DNA of 64,000 nucleotides from Breviolum minutum Mf 1.05b.01 (lineage: Eukaryota > Sar > Dinophyceae > Suessiales > Symbiodiniaceae), in the NCBI GenBank assembly GCA_000507305.1, contig DF239860.1, positions 93,272 through 157,271 of the forward strand. Direction: 5' to 3'. The notes beneath the pieces are model-generated. The model was not told the origin of the DNA, made no database searches, and saw only the letters and a program-made list of their open reading frames with translations. How positions within the stretch are numbered: position 1 is the stretch's first letter; each line of letters starts with the position of its first letter. The translations under genes and the position numbers were made by a program. Below, in pieces: positions 14,001-25,081 of this stretch.

Positions 14001-14752
14001 GTTAAATGTAGGCAAATATACCAGTTCCATGCATCCTATGGGATAGATACCCCAAAATGATGGGCCCTTGGAATATTTTCATCTCCGCCATCAAAGTATC
14101 AAAGTAATTTTTTGGGGTGGGGTATCTGGCTCTCAGTCTCCCAGAAATCACTGAACCAAGTGGAAAATGGCCAGCAATTACTGCTGGAGACTACACGAAA
14201 CTCTGAACGAACTGAAGCATGATTCTGGGAAGGATAGAAAACTCTGAGCTTCTGGGCGATTGATTCTAAGACCTTGTAAGTTGGATACAACCTCAGGTTT
14301 TTCCACCAGCAATTTTTCTTCAAAAATTGCAAAGAGTGAAAAAAAAAAACACATACTAGTAGCTTCCGGTAGGTTCTTTCAGGTCACATTTCAGTAGATT
14401 TCAGGCAAATAGTTTCAACTCTAAAAATCTCAACAAAGAGATCTTTTAAAAACAACTGAGCAAAACGCTATTGTGCACCTGGCAACTGGAAAGGTAGAGT
14501 CGTGCACAACGAATGTTGAAAATGCACAACTCTTGGCGCCTTTCGCCTCCACCACGACCTGCCAGAAAAAAACATACCCTCTGAAACGAACGGCGAGGGA
14601 AAACCCTACATTTTCAGGAGTTTCACCTCGCGGTAAGCTGAGGCGTGATTCTTCAATTTTCAGAACCCAAAAAATGAAAAAAAAAAAAATGCGACTCTCG
14701 GGGCCTCTATCCGCACCCATGGGATCATCATGCCTCGCAGTCGATAGGTGAT
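11048..14752 (-). CDS. Unidentified multi-exon gene(s), fragments only
   Basis: Several GC-richer minus-strand stretches with plausible splice sites look like exons but match no family that I know: 11048..11107 (CAG|GTGACT donor), about 11416-11530 (SISVDRDGTSGMKEHLVV), about 11905-12028 (ALDIVVSGGIAASIWYTK, then HLAEEVIEMRLGAS), about 12358-12402 (VTFLGCPPRDWILK, then GT), about 12945-13105 (RTIEVYLEGDDPPSR) and about 14480-14560 (VVVEAKGAKSCAFSTF). They share the strand of all other genes here. Whether they form one gene or several is unknown; the order of frames was not proven. No membrane segment or known motif is visible. Confidence 0.35.
12415..12535. repeat. Short degenerate tandem repeat
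   Basis: Units resembling GGTGCCCAAGGGCTACT, then GTGCATTCGCTACTTTG-CAATTGGCTACTA, repeat about 3 and 2 times. Open frames cross it on both strands, so coding cannot be decided from openness alone. It is GC-rich compared with its flanks. Confidence 0.6.
12714..12824 (-). repeat. Introner-like element, family 1, copy b
   Basis: Starts CTAGTTGCTGGTT on the plus strand and ends AGCACCACCAG, with the internal words GAAAAATATGATCGTCAAAA and TTCCCCAATATAGGGATA, matching the other family 1 copies. It is followed at once by the unrelated palindrome at 12826..12931. Confidence 0.7.
12826..12931. repeat. Palindromic element with 25-nt arms
   Basis: CCTCATCTTCCAGTTCCC plus TATATAT on the left is repeated, inverted, as ATATATAGGG plus AAACTGGAAGATGAGG on the right, with one mismatch near the middle. 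The interior repeats related words (CCAGTTGCCAATATATCAGG). It lies beside a family 1 copy in presumed intron sequence. Confidence 0.75.
13950..14055. repeat. Inverted-repeat element (GGATCCATGGGA / CCTACGTAA type)
   Basis: ATAGGATCCATGGGATTTTA on the left and CCAGTTCCATGCATCCTATG on the right, with ACCTACG and ATGTAGGCAAATATACCAG inside. A relative lies at 49558..49662 with GTAGGATCCATTGCCCATAT and ACCAGTCCCATGGATCCTAC. Confidence 0.55.
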
Positions 14753-14799
14753 CTGCATCAAAAAAAATCATGGCCATGGGCTCATGGATCTTCCCTTAA

Positions 14800-17068
14800 G
14801 AATCCAAACCTCCGCCGATCTCGGTCAGGTTCAGGGTCTCGACCACCCTAAAGGTGAAGGATCCATGGATGTGGAAAAAAACATCCTTTTCACTGTACCA
14901 AAAAAAGCCGGAAATTTGATGCACTAAAATTTGTCATTTGTTTCTTAGAATCTGGCGCGACCGTAGTCATAGTCCTGTCAGGATGGAAATATCAGTCTCG
15001 CATGCAAAAAAAATGTATGTTGAGGAAAGAATCATGCAAATGCACTCCTTGCTATATCCTCCACTACGTCCACCACCATATCTGTCATCATCCCTGCCAA
15101 AACATCGTGCAAGCAAAGGCAAGGGGAAAGCTGTGTAGGAAGCAAGAGTCCTTGCCTATAGGAAGACTTACCTCCATAGTCCTCAGAATTCATTTCACTC
15201 ACCGAACAGGAAAAGGAAAACATCTGCACTGCGCACCAGCTGAACACTCAAAGCCGCCAAGAATCGTAACTCTTGCCATATTTATCATTTGACTTATCGT
15301 AGGACTTGTCATATTTGTCATACTTGTCATACTTGTCGTACTTGTCGTACTTGTCATAGCCCTTGTCATCATAGCCTTTGTCGTAGGTCTTGGAACCTTG
15401 AAATCAACACACAGGTCATCCCAAGAAGAGGACAAGCTAAGCATTGTCACCAAAACGCGTTTGCAGTGGTTTCTAAGACCCGTGCTACCGCCGTACGAAT
15501 TCCTTGGCCAACATGTATGCGGATGTGTGTGTTTGCCCGTATATAACAAAGTCATGTTGGTACTGAAGCATTGCTTCGGTACAATGATTCTGCTACCATG
15601 TAATCATATAAATCTACCAGCACCTTCAAAGGGGTGCCAAATGGTTCCTAAAGGGTTCCAATTCACCAGCCCTTAGGGTTTAATTGGCACCCCTTTGAAG
15701 GTCCAGATAATAGATTATATAAAGACAACTCAACACTCAACACTTACTCTACCCTGCAGGTCGGCTTTCACGCTGACCAACCACAGCAAACCTACTGAGT
15801 GTGAGGCTTGTCGTATCCTCCAGACCAACTTTTGCTACCACCAGACCACGAAGAGTCCCACTTGGCACCTAAACCAAATCGAAAACCCTTTGCATAAAGC
15901 CATGTTGCTGGATGTCAACAAGACCTCCCAAAAGAAACATCTTCAACAAAAAAAAGGCATGCTGTGCCGCCTCCGCCGCCTCCGCTACTGCCATAGGAAT
16001 CTCCTCCCTGACCAATTGCGCGAAGTTTCAAGCTCGCTCAGATTTAGTTTAAGCCGGAGATATTTGTCACTGGTAACTCATATCATCTCATATCCAATTG
16101 ACCAATCGATGCCTTCTTCCAATCTTTGGAGTAGTCATCCTTCCCATCCTTTCCATAATCCTTAAGGACAGTCTTTGCTCGAACGGGTTATTTTGGAATT
16201 TGGCAACTCCTGAGTTCCATGCATATTTGGAACCGCCCCATTTGGCGTCTTTGTCCTAAACATTAAACGGTTCCACAAAAAGGAAAGATATGAATCCTTT
16301 TGGAGCTGTCTTGAATGCTGCAACTGCTCCACTAATAAATTCCATGTATGTTGGAGACTTCACCTTCAATAGAATACACCTCTGGTACCTATAGATAAAT
16401 ATCTGGTGTTCAATCAGGTCTGAAGAAATGGTCAACCTTTTCTTTTCCGGAAGAAGAATCAATCTCTCGACTTGTGAAAATTAAGACTAGCTGTTTTCGG
16501 ACTCAGTCCTTCCAGTCATCCTTTTTCTTCCAGTTCTGCAGCAATAGGCGGTTAGCAAGCATCGAATCATCATGAATTCCTAACGAATCCATGGTATTTT
16601 CGTCAAACTACCAAAAGTCCATGCCTGTTGCCAATCATCACCACTTTTCTTCCAGTCCTTGAGATCTCATCTTTAACAAAAAGCGTGGAACCAGGGATGA
16701 ATATCATGAGCGTTTCATTTTTGGATATTTTTGGATCATTTCGAGCATTTCGGACCTTGTTGTTCCAATCTCCTTTGTCGCCTTTGGTGTCATTTTTGTC
16801 CTGAAGAAAAAACGTGAAGGAAAAATTCAAAGCAACTCATCACAGGTGCCGCGAATTTCCACCTGAATGTAACGCATTTCAAAGTAGACAGGTGTACGAA
16901 CCACCCGCATGTACGTATTGCAATCCAATGAAATCACATATGGTGCAAGATTTTTTGATCTATGAGTGTGTTGGACATATGGCGCTGTCACTGCCATATC
17001 AAGATTTTGTTGGGCATGCCATTTGCTCTCCTTCCATGTGGAGTCGTAATTATTCTTCCAATTTCCGC
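14800..17068 (-). CDS. Low-complexity RGG/YDK/DWKK-repeat protein, multi-exon
   Basis: A string of short minus-strand exons encodes strongly biased sequence. About 16990-17068 reads NWKNNYDSTWKESKWHAQ; 16756..16800 (15 codons) DKNDTKGDKGDWNNK; 16612..16657 DWKKSGDDWQQAWTF; about 16208-16255 DKDAKWGGSKYAWNSG; 16103..16160 DYGKDGKDDYSKDWKK; about 15955-16007 GDSYGSSGGGGGG; 15258..15396 a run of YDK triplets (GYDKYDKYDKYDKYDK); about 15070-15115 an RGG-type stretch (DDDRYGGGRSGGYSK); about 14800-14852 GRDPEPDRDRRRFGFL. Such Tyr/Gly/Arg/Asp/Lys-rich tails are typical of RNA-binding or condensate-forming proteins, but no RRM or other folded domain is visible, so an RNA role is inference. Repetition in these frames on one strand with correct splice sites argues that they are translated. 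Not all exon phases could be joined; some exons are missing. Confidence 0.55.
15623..15704. repeat. Inverted-repeat element, family 2 (CCTTCAAAGGGGTGCCAA), copy a
   Basis: CCTTCAAAGGGGTGCCAA on the left and TTGGCACCCCTTTGAAGG on the right are perfect reverse complements, about 45 nt apart, in the intron upstream of the YDK exon. A second copy is at 45961..46040 and a diverged one at 55861..55950. Confidence 0.85.
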
Positions 17069-17559
17069 CTGTGGCAGAAACACAAAATGCTCAAAATGTA
17101 ACCAGTTTGCAACTGAATCTTGACACCTGCCTCCACTGGCCTTTGGAGCCCCGCCCCGGGCTTTTCCTGGCAAGAAAACAAACAGGGCCCGACACATGTT
17201 GACAAACGGAAGGATTTCATCACCACATCAGGAAGAACCATTTAGAAGAAACCATAAGTCTTCAATTGCTACATGGCACACAGCCATCCCACACCACAAG
17301 CACGACAGAGTGGCCACCACCCTTTCCAGCTTTTCTATCAGCACTTAGCCCAGGTGAATTTCATCAGCCATCAAACATGGTCGCTGGATGTCACAACAAA
17401 ATGAACATGACCTTACTAAGAAACTACTGAGGTTTTTGACACTCGACTCTTGAAATCGTGATCACGCCAAAAATAGGTCTCCAACTCGATCAAGTCATCT
17501 AGAGACATGCTGAGCTTGTCCACCTTTTCCACATCACCTGCCGATCATGAATCGATCAT

Positions 17560-18490
17560 AAATGACACTGACCAGGCTTGGATACACAGGACTAGAAGAT
17601 TCAGAAAAAATGAGAGAGAATTGAGAGAGTGAGAATGTGGCATTTTTTTTCCTTCTTGGCCTTCCTCTTCTTCATCTTTCTTTTCTTCTTCGGCTCTTTC
17701 ACCTTCGGTGGCAGCTTCACCGCCTTCACCTTCACCGCCTTCACCGCCTTCAGCTTCTCCTCCTTCACCTCCGTCATCACCTTTAGAAAAGAACGCACCG
17801 CAGGTTAAGTGCAGCAATAAAAAGTGTTAGTAACATGTAAAAAAAAAAAACTTCGAGTTGGAAACAAACCATCTTAATAATCTTGTATAATCCATCGCTC
17901 AATTCCTGGATGGTTTTGGTTAGACCATAGTACTACGCCAGCAAGTGTCCAACCTGCGCCACCTTCGCCACCCTCTTCTTTATCTTCCATCTCCTTAGGC
18001 TCTTCTTGAGCTTCCTTGCGCACCCAAAAAATCAAGGATTTCATAGGAATCTAACGGGCCCACCCCACATTTCCCCCAAGAAATAGCCTACATTATTAAG
18101 AGAACCACCATGATCCTTTAATTAATAAAGCCTTTTTCTAGGGCAGGCTATTTCCTGGGGAGGGATGGCATTGGGGGGGGGGTAGGGTACCCTTAGATTC
18201 CCTAGAAGAGTTGGGGTCCTCTTGAGGTTCTCCGGAAGCAGCTGCCTGATTTCACGTTGGAAGCTTCAGCTGATGTACCGTACACCCCAGAAGTTTGACA
18301 ACCAGATACCAAAGAAAAATTGTCAAAAAAAAGTCACCTTTTCCAAATCATCATGTCGGGTATCCATGTGAGTTTTCGTGGGTGTATTGATTTCGCTGAA
18401 ATGTCTCAGAAGTGCGTGCCTCCTCTGCTACAGTCTCCCCAGCATTTGCAGTCGCAACCTTCAAGTTCCGGGCAATGTTCCCCCACACTT
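17560..18490 (-). CDS. Acidic repeat-rich exons of an unidentified protein
   Basis: Minus-strand exon candidates: about 18396-18487 (NIARNLKVATANAGETVAEE), about 18215-18240 (AASGEPQEDPNSS), about 17950-18015 (EAQEEPKEMEDKEEGG) and about 17640-17790 (GGEGGEAEGGEGGEGEGG followed by a Glu/Lys tail). The last stretch is also open in a Lys-rich frame, so the acidic reading is preferred because the neighbouring exons are acidic too. It may be the 5' part of the gene at 14.8-17.1 kb or a separate gene. No domain recognised. Confidence 0.4.
18046..18201. repeat. Inverted-repeat element, family 8
   Basis: GGAATCTAACGGGCCCACCCC on the left and GGCATTGGGG..GTACCCTTAGATTCC on the right, with an inner pair CCCAAGAAATAGCC / GGCTATTTCCTGGGG. 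Same end sequence as the element at 5235. Confidence 0.7.
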
Positions 18491-18499
18491 TTTGGATAT

Positions 18500-20740
18500 C
18501 ATATCATCATATAAGTCATATAAACATTACTCTGGCAGACAAGGCCTTTGAATATTGCACCAAAGCACTCAACAACCTCTCTTCAAAGCTTGAACAACTT
18601 ATCAAAATGTGTTCATCTTTCTGAAAAAAATGCCATCAAACCCCCCGGCACTACAACCTGGCACCAAAAAGGAAGCCATTTGGGAGGCTCGAAAGCTTCA
18701 ATTCACCGAAACTTTTCAACCCCGTGCCTGCGGAGCTTCTGTGCTCTCCTGCATCGTCACATTTCTGTCTATCAATCGCACATTGCTCGAAAAAAACATC
18801 CATAATCTCACCCTCAAAAAAGCCTCTGCTGGTGGATCCATGGTAGCATCACTGGCCTCCAAAAAAAACAAAAGAAAACATGAGATCGTATCTTGTCATA
18901 TTCAGCAATCATTGCTGAGGTGATCTGATTTTCAAGGTCCGAACCTCCGGTGTGGCCATTTTTGGATGGACCAGCACTGCCAGCCAGTCGCAGCCCAGTC
19001 TTTTGAACTTGAAGATTTTTGTTCAGCCAAAATCAGCAATGATAGAGAGGATTCGTGCATGGCAGAATCATGGCACATTGCCGTTTCAAGTTGGTTTTTG
19101 GCATGAAAAATGTTTACCAATTCTTTATGACTTTGAAAAAAGACTCAAAGCACCACTAAAGAAAGGCTCGGTAAGACTCGCTGAATATTTTTGCACAGAG
19201 AAATGAAAATTGCAGGTCAGAGAATCAAACGAAAATTGCAGTAGCTGCGCTGTACTTGCGCATGTCAACACATTGGACCAATGCAAGAAGCAAGCACATT
19301 CAGCTGAACTGCTCACATCAGATTATTAAGCAGCAGGCAATGCACCCAATGCGCGTCAATTTTTATGAGTTTCAGTCACAACTCATCACAACCTGACCGA
19401 CCTATAAGATGTCCTATTTTTTTTCGCAAGAAAAGTTCTCCAATATTCTTACTCTTTCTTGCACTGCCGGCTGCTCATCACATGTGGAAAATATCTGCAA
19501 AGATCAAACATCCAGAGCTTTCAGCTCGGAATTCAGACACTGCCAACAATCCAAACACTCAAATGTTGTCAGTGTCTAGGCCGATTTGAACCCTTGCATC
19601 AACCTGGTGAAGACGAGACTCGAGACCATGAGACTCAAAAATACTCCAATGACGCAACATTAAACTTTTGAGACTCAATTGGTCAATAAACACATGACAA
19701 ACAGTAACCAAACACACACGTTGACATGAATCACTTAAAAACATCAAGAGCCAGAATAGCTGACACCTGAAAAATACGCCAAATGCCAAAGAAATCATGG
19801 CCCCAATTAAGGATCAACAAAAATCATATGACTCTCCGACGATCTCCAGCAACACATGGCACCTCCGAGGTCAGGGACTTCCAGTCTGGCACGCCCAGAA
19901 ATCTCGTGCCAACCTGTTGAAACAGGATAGAAAAAACATCAGGCAGCACTGAACTGTTGTAAATTGGATGATTCCTTTTTGTTGAAGTTTAAACTTCAAT
20001 CAAATATAAATATGATATATTATATAAAAATAATTATATTTGATATTTCATGATATTTCGATATCCTTCTTTCAAATCTGTTGAAATCTTCCGTCAATCT
20101 GTTGCAGCTAAGCCGTTGGCTCGACCATTCTTTTTCACGATGATCGCTTGGCCTGTCGCCTCGTCAAGGCCTTGACTGCGTACCTGGTTGGGTTGGTCCC
20201 AGTGCCATGTCAGTGACACCGCTTGACGAATCAAACGCTTCATCAATCAATCAATCAATCAATCAATTAATCAAACAAACAAACAAACAAGCAAACAAAC
20301 AAACAAACAAACAATCAATCAATCAATCAATCAAACTCCACAAGTACGGCTCACTAAAAAAAACTCAATTCCAGATCAACAAGTACTGGTCCACCTGGGC
20401 AAGCTGAATCTCTTGAAGCAGCTCCCAGTCCGCGGATTCCTCAACGTTGGGGGACACGGGAGGTAACTAGGGCACTGGTTTGAAAACCCCGGACATTTAA
20501 CAAACAGAGGTTTTCACAAATGACATGTCATAATTTTTGGTTTTCCACCGGAGATGATTTTTTTTTGGCCCCAAAAAACCATCATGTTTTCGGAGGTGTT
20601 TCAGGGCCCATGGATGAAACAACCCGTTGAGGATGCAGAAAATCCGCCTGAGGCAGTGCCACGAAACTCAAGCCCTTGGCAGCATCAGCAACTGATGTCC
20701 TGACCACCAACGAGTGAAATCACCATAGGTATAACACCCC
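18500..20740. other. Unresolved stretch, weak coding signals
   Basis: Possible minus-strand exons near 18680-18790, 18820-18850 and 19200-19320 have no recognisable homology and compete with open plus-strand frames. A tetranucleotide repeat sits at 20241..20335. Nothing else stands out. Confidence 0.35.
20241..20335. repeat. CAAT / CAAA tetranucleotide microsatellite
   Basis: Five to six CAAT units, then about eleven AAAC units, then five CAAT units: a compound microsatellite in which the inner motif differs by one base from the outer one. Confidence 0.9.
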
Positions 20741-20747
20741 AGGGGTT

Positions 20748-20883
20748 GGATGTCCGGTTGGAAGTTAGGATCACGGGTTAGGATCAGTGGGTTATAACCG
20801 TTATAACCCAAATACATCCCATGTATAAGCAGGTGAAATAACCCATTGAAACTAACCATTGATCCTAAATTCCTGGGACATCC
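20748..20883. repeat. Introner-like element, family 4 (GGATGTCC ends), copy 1
   Basis: Begins GGATGTCCGGTTGGAAGTTA and ends CCTAAATTCCTGGGACATCC; the ends are inverted repeats. It is nearly identical over about 135 bp to the copy at 21742..21890, about 1 kb away, with differences concentrated in the middle (GTTATAACC variants). Confidence 0.85.
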
Positions 20884-20894
20884 TAGTGTTTACC

Positions 20895-21733
20895 CCCCGC
20901 GGTTTACCGGTTGGTTGCCTGCCATTGGATGTGCTAAGTACCGGGATCAGCAAGAAATCACAGCGCGCCATCGCCTCCGAAGCAACCGTTCCAACAACGT
21001 CGTGGGTCGCGACCGATGAAACGCCGTCGCAAAATTGCACCTCGCCAACCTCCTGTGAGGCATCGATGCAATCCAAGCCTCGTTTCTTTTTTCGTTGCTC
21101 GGTAGTGAAGTGAAAACGAACTAAAAATTCCATGGAAAAAACAGGTGATACTGACTATATAGTCATGTCATATCATGCGCTAATCATGTGAATCCAAAAA
21201 GATACCAATCCACTTGGCTCCAAGCAGAACTGTTCATTGCCGATGCAAATGACCTCGGAAACAGCGCAGGCGTGTTCAACACTGAGCAATGCAGCAAGAC
21301 AACAGGTACTCCCCCGAAGTTTAAACTAGCCGCTGGAAGTTCCCATCCAACCAACCATCATTTTTCAGGGGCGAACTGTTAATCTTCAGGGGTGCATATT
21401 GTGTCTCCGGACCGGTCTGCGTGGAAGAAGTTGACGCCCACTTCGGAGATCGCTCAGCTTCACATCCACATCCTGACAGGATACAGCCTCCGTCCAATAT
21501 TTGGGATTACTCTCCACAATACTCCCCCGAAAACTAACATGGAACCCAAAAATGGAAGTGTGGACGATGATGTTCCTTTTCAATTGTGCGATTTTTAGGT
21601 TCCATTGTTCCATGTCAATTTTCAGGGGTGTTAGAAATTTTAAACAAACAAAAACAAAAAAAATGCAACAAAAGATCCTTGCCTTCCCATTGAGACTCAC
21701 TTGAACAGGCAGCCGGGCAATCAAAGCACCCTC
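20895..21733 (-). CDS. Unidentified multi-exon gene
   Basis: Exon candidates on the minus strand: 21701..21733, 11 codons EGALIARLPVQ between a TTTTAG acceptor and a GTGAGT donor; about 21395-21500 (NPKYWTEAVSCQDVDVKLSD); about 21215-21310; about 20905-21065 (VSSVATHDVVGTVASEAM). All are GC-richer than the surrounding introns and have consistent third-position use. Family unknown. The introns carry inserts at 21530..21632 and 21742..21890. Confidence 0.45.
21530..21632. repeat. Inverted-repeat insert (ACTAACATGGAACC type)
   Basis: CCCCGAAAACTAACATGGAAC on the left; GTTCCATGTCAATTTTCAGGGG on the right, about 60 nt apart. A relative is at 36692..36795 (GAAAAGTAACATGGAACC / GGTTCCATGTTCGG). It lies in the intron after the 21701..21733 exon. 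Confidence 0.65.
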
Positions 21734-21741
21734 CTAAAAAA

Positions 21742-21890
21742 GGATACTGGGATGTCCGGTTGGAAGTTAGGATCACGGGTTAGGATCAGTGGGTTATAAC
21801 CTATAACCCTAATATATCCCATTCATAAGCAGGTGAAATAACTCGTTGAAACTAACCATTGATCCTAAATTCCTGGGACATCCTAGTATC
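21742..21890. repeat. Introner-like element, family 4, copy 2
   Basis: GGATACTGGGATGTCC at the left and GGGACATCCTAGTATC at the right give a 15-nt terminal inverted repeat; the body matches the copy at 20748..20883. It lies just upstream of the exon at 21701..21733. Confidence 0.85.
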
Positions 21891-22049
21891 AGAAAACTGT
21901 TTCCGGACTTTTTTTTACATCTGCTAATTGGTTTCATGATCTCGATCTCCTCCTTGGCTTGAGATCGAACTGTCTCACTGTTCCATTCCTGGATTTTTCT
22001 TGGGGACGTCTCCAAGGCGGAGCAAAAGAAAAAGCACCCGAAATGAGAG

Positions 22050-22110
22050 AAATATAGAGAAATGAAAAAAAAATAAAAATATATATATATATATACATAT
22101 ACATATCGCC
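22050..22110. repeat. AT-rich simple repeat
   Basis: TATATATATATA run in non-coding sequence between two loci. Confidence 0.8.
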
Positions 22111-22232
22111 AGCATCATTTCCTTCAAAACTTTGGGCAAATATAATATGAAATTGTGTCACATATCACATATTGATATAATATAATACATTTTACTGTTG
22201 TGGAAGCCTAACTTCACCACCTACAAAGAGTC

Positions 22233-23870
22233 TTAAACAAAATAAATATCGCCGGCCTGGTAGGTGAGGAAACCAAAGAAAATCATGGCAACGAAGTTGA
22301 TACCCAAGTCTGAGAGAACTTTCCTCATCAAGTCATGAATTTCTCCCAAAGTACAACTTGTGAGCATGTTTTCGCAACAACTTCCAAATGTAACGTCAAT
22401 CAGACTCACCCTTTTTGGTGTTCACTTCAGGCCATGCAGTAAGAGCAACACTCCAGTGGAGATGCTCGAGGTGCTCCAAAAAGGGTCTCAGCACATCGGT
22501 GGAGATGGTTTTTAGATCATGTTGAGCTAAATGATACACTGCCACCCACTAACAGTAGGCAAAAACTTCGAAAAACATCAAACTGCTGGTCATAAATCCC
22601 ATATAAATCCCATACGTGTTCTTCGAGTTTTGATCTTCGAAAATTTGGTTTCCACCTTCCCAAAATTCCACTAAGGATACGACTCCAATCAACCTCAAAA
22701 ACGTGTCAAATGCGGGAACTCCCATCGAACCACACAGGAAGGACCGAAACGGAAAATGAAAAACATGGAGCTGTCTTTCATTGAACGCCTTGGCAAGATA
22801 AAAAGTAGACCAATTCCAGCTCCAGCCTTCAGTAGTTTTCAGGTGTTTGAAAGATGCAAACGGAACGGCATCTGAAAAAACATCGCAAGCTACACTCCAG
22901 AAGATCATGATGGCTGGCTGAAAAATCATAATTTTTGATGGGAGATACATCTTCAAAAAGTCAAGAGGTTGCTTTTTCATTGTCATGTTGGTTTTCGTTG
23001 GTGTACATGCCCATCTTGTGATTGTCAATTGTTCTGAATTTGAAACAGCTTCGCAAAAAACGAAAGTGAAATACGTAGCTGCATCGGCTCTTTCTCGAGT
23101 CAAATCAGCTCATATCTGCTCCTTCACAGACTTGGAATCTGCTGTGCAAATCAACCTCGGAAGAAATTTCCGCAAGTTCTCAGTCTTCAAGTTCTACAAA
23201 GTGGGCATAAAGACAAGTTACAGGGTTATAACTTCACTTACAGCGGCTATAACCCAGTTACCCATTCATTTTCCGCCATTTATAGTGGCCCTATGCCATT
23301 TCAAACTGTTGTTTTGGGCCCACCTTGTACTTCTGGATGATGAAAGTTGTTTTCTTTTAAATGATGCATCGCCAAGTTGCAGGAAATATGGTATCGTATG
23401 GTCCGTTCCCGGTTGTGGGAATGGAGGGCGCCTTGGATCGTTCTCCACAAAAAGAGCGCCAAGTAGTTCCTGCAAAGTCGTCTGGAAGAATCCGATTCTC
23501 CAAGGAAAAAAAAAAACACTCCTGGCAATTCTGCGAGTTTGTGTTTTTTTTGGGGGATGGTGACGTTTTTGTGACCATTTCCATTAAGATTTTTGGTGAC
23601 CTCCGACTAAGGCATCAAGTTGGGTCACTTTGAATCACCTCGCTGAAATGCTGTGATTTGTGGTTGCGCAAAGTTTTTTCTTCCATTCTTTTTGGCGTTT
23701 TTGACAACTTTTGACTTTTGACTTTTGACAAACAAGCTGTTCACTTTTAGAGCTATCCCAACCCCAATCAACAACCACGTTTGACAAATCGGTGCGAGAC
23801 AATGTGTGGTGCCTCTCTTCTACAAATCCAGTGAGGGCCAAGATCACTCTCATCCTCTGCAAATGCATTG
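22233..23870 (-). CDS. Unidentified protein with a C-terminal membrane segment, multi-exon
   Basis: The last two exons are well resolved: 22410..22526 (TDVLRPFLEHLEHLHW, GTGAGT donor) joins in phase to 22233..22342 (IHDLMRKVLSDLG, then the hydrophobic run INFVAMIFFGFLTY, ending AGDIYFV and TAA). Upstream exon candidates are about 23115-23195 (NLRKFLPRLICTADSKSVKE), about 23335-23475 (ELLGALFVENDPRRPPFPQP) and about 23745-23865 (VILALTGFVEERHHTLSRTD). The single C-terminal helix suggests membrane anchoring. I do not recognise the family. The intron at about 23196-23330 carries a family 5 element. Exons between 22526 and 23115 are uncertain. Confidence 0.5.
23196..23330 (-). repeat. Introner-like element, family 5 (AAAGTGGGC), copy a
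   Basis: ACAAAGTGGGCATAAAG on the left, TTGGGCCCACCTTGT on the right, with GGTTATAAC/GTTATAACC-like words inside, as in the copies at 49411, 55612 and 58935. On the minus strand it begins ACAAG|GTGGGCCC, the same donor context as the other copies. Confidence 0.6.
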
Positions 23871-24601
23871 GTCATGCTGATGAAGTGCTGAAAGAATGTC
23901 ACATGCTATTTGCTAGTAGTCCCAAAATGTACGGAAAAACATCTGAGAAGAGATGTCAAATCTCACTTGGCAAAAACTTTGGAATGTTGAGGGATACACC
24001 ATAACAATATACACCATGATTGCATCAGTGAGATGGCTTCTACATGCTGCTCCTCCTCATCGTTTTGGTCCTAAGCTTAGAGTTGACTCGGCATCTGAAA
24101 ACAAAGGGCCAAGATGGGAGCAAGTAATTTTCATGGGAGCAAGTCTGGAATGATGAATTAAAATCCAAGCTGAGGAGCTTGTTCTGTTTGAAGACGACGC
24201 TGTGACACAACCAACCTCTGCAACGTTGGAGTTGCAAAACAGCAGACATTTGGTCACGATACTCTAAGCTACCAGCAATTTTCCACCGTCCACAACAACA
24301 CGTCGCAGCTCCTAGAAGTGGCCAATGAACATTGTTCAACTGCCTTGTAAAGGGCAACGAAACGACGAAAAAAAGCCAAGTCCTGAAAATACTGCTGTCG
24401 AGCAGTGAGACTTCCAATGCAATCCGAGAGGCCTGGTACTTTGGCAATTTGTTAAGAAGAAAATCTACATCCCCATTCTAAAAAAAAACTAAAAAAGGTG
24501 GCGGGTCCCTCCCAAACCCCAAAGACATCAAAGATTCGAATTGCATTTGAGTCCTTCGAAATTCTGGAAGTGTTCATTTCAATGCTGCGGGGTGGCATGG
24601 C

Positions 24602-25031
24602 CTTTGTCCACTATTGCTCCATAGGATGCATCAAGAAAATCCAGCTTCCTTGCATCCATTGTCAAAAAGGTGAGCTCAGGAAAGCGAAGTCTCATTCGAT
24701 CCTGGGTGGAGTCGACGGTGGGAAAAAAAAATCATCAACTTCTCCCTGGAACCCTAAACCCTAAACAGTTTTAAATGGTTGGAAATGGTGATTTCCAACC
24801 ATTTCCCAAGAAATGGTTTGGTTCATCCAATTGAAACAACCATACAAATCTGGTTGGTCTTAGGGTTCCAGGTCTTTCTTGAAAAAAGTGCCTGAAAATA
24901 TCGCTTCCAAGATTCAGTGACCTCTGAAGAGAAGTCTATGCTGACAATCTGCACACAAGTTTGAAAGCTCCGCTCCAAAAGCAGAAGTATTGCAAATTCG
25001 CAAATCCTGCCTTCCATTCTTCCAGCAACGC
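24602..25031 (-). CDS. METTL13/CSKMT-type class I methyltransferase, partial exons
   Basis: Exon 24892..25031 encodes GVAGRMEG.. and then VQIVSIDFSSEVTESWKR, resembling the SAM-binding Gly-rich loop and the acidic strand end (SIDFS). Exon 24602..24701 (33 codons plus 1 nt) encodes LTFLTMDARKLDF, LDASYGAIVDKG, matching the METTL13-like pattern M-D-x-x-x-x-x-F-x-D-x-S-F-x-x-x-x-D-K-G. Codon phase agrees across the junction, whose donor is GC (CAG|GCACTT); the second exon also ends at a GC donor. The family methylates lysines or the N-terminus of proteins such as EF1A; the substrate here is unknown. Exons downstream to about 24300 (for instance the stretch near 24330) and upstream of 25031 are not resolved. 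Confidence 0.55.
24746..24872. repeat. Inverted-repeat insert with CCTGGAACCCTAA ends
   Basis: CCTGGAACCCTAAACCCTAAAC on the left and TCTTAGGGTTCCAGG on the right are inverted, with an inner palindrome GGAAATGG..CCATTTCC. It lies in the intron between the two methyltransferase exons. Confidence 0.6.
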
Positions 25032-25081
25032 CTGGAAGAATTTGTTCCATTGATCAACTTCTGATTACAAGATATCTACCC

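Noticed and set aside
24751..24766. CCCTAAACCCTAAAC, like plant-type telomere repeat
   Set aside because: Only about two units, and it is one arm of an inverted-repeat insert whose other arm reads TTAGGGTTCC at 24861; better explained as element sequence.
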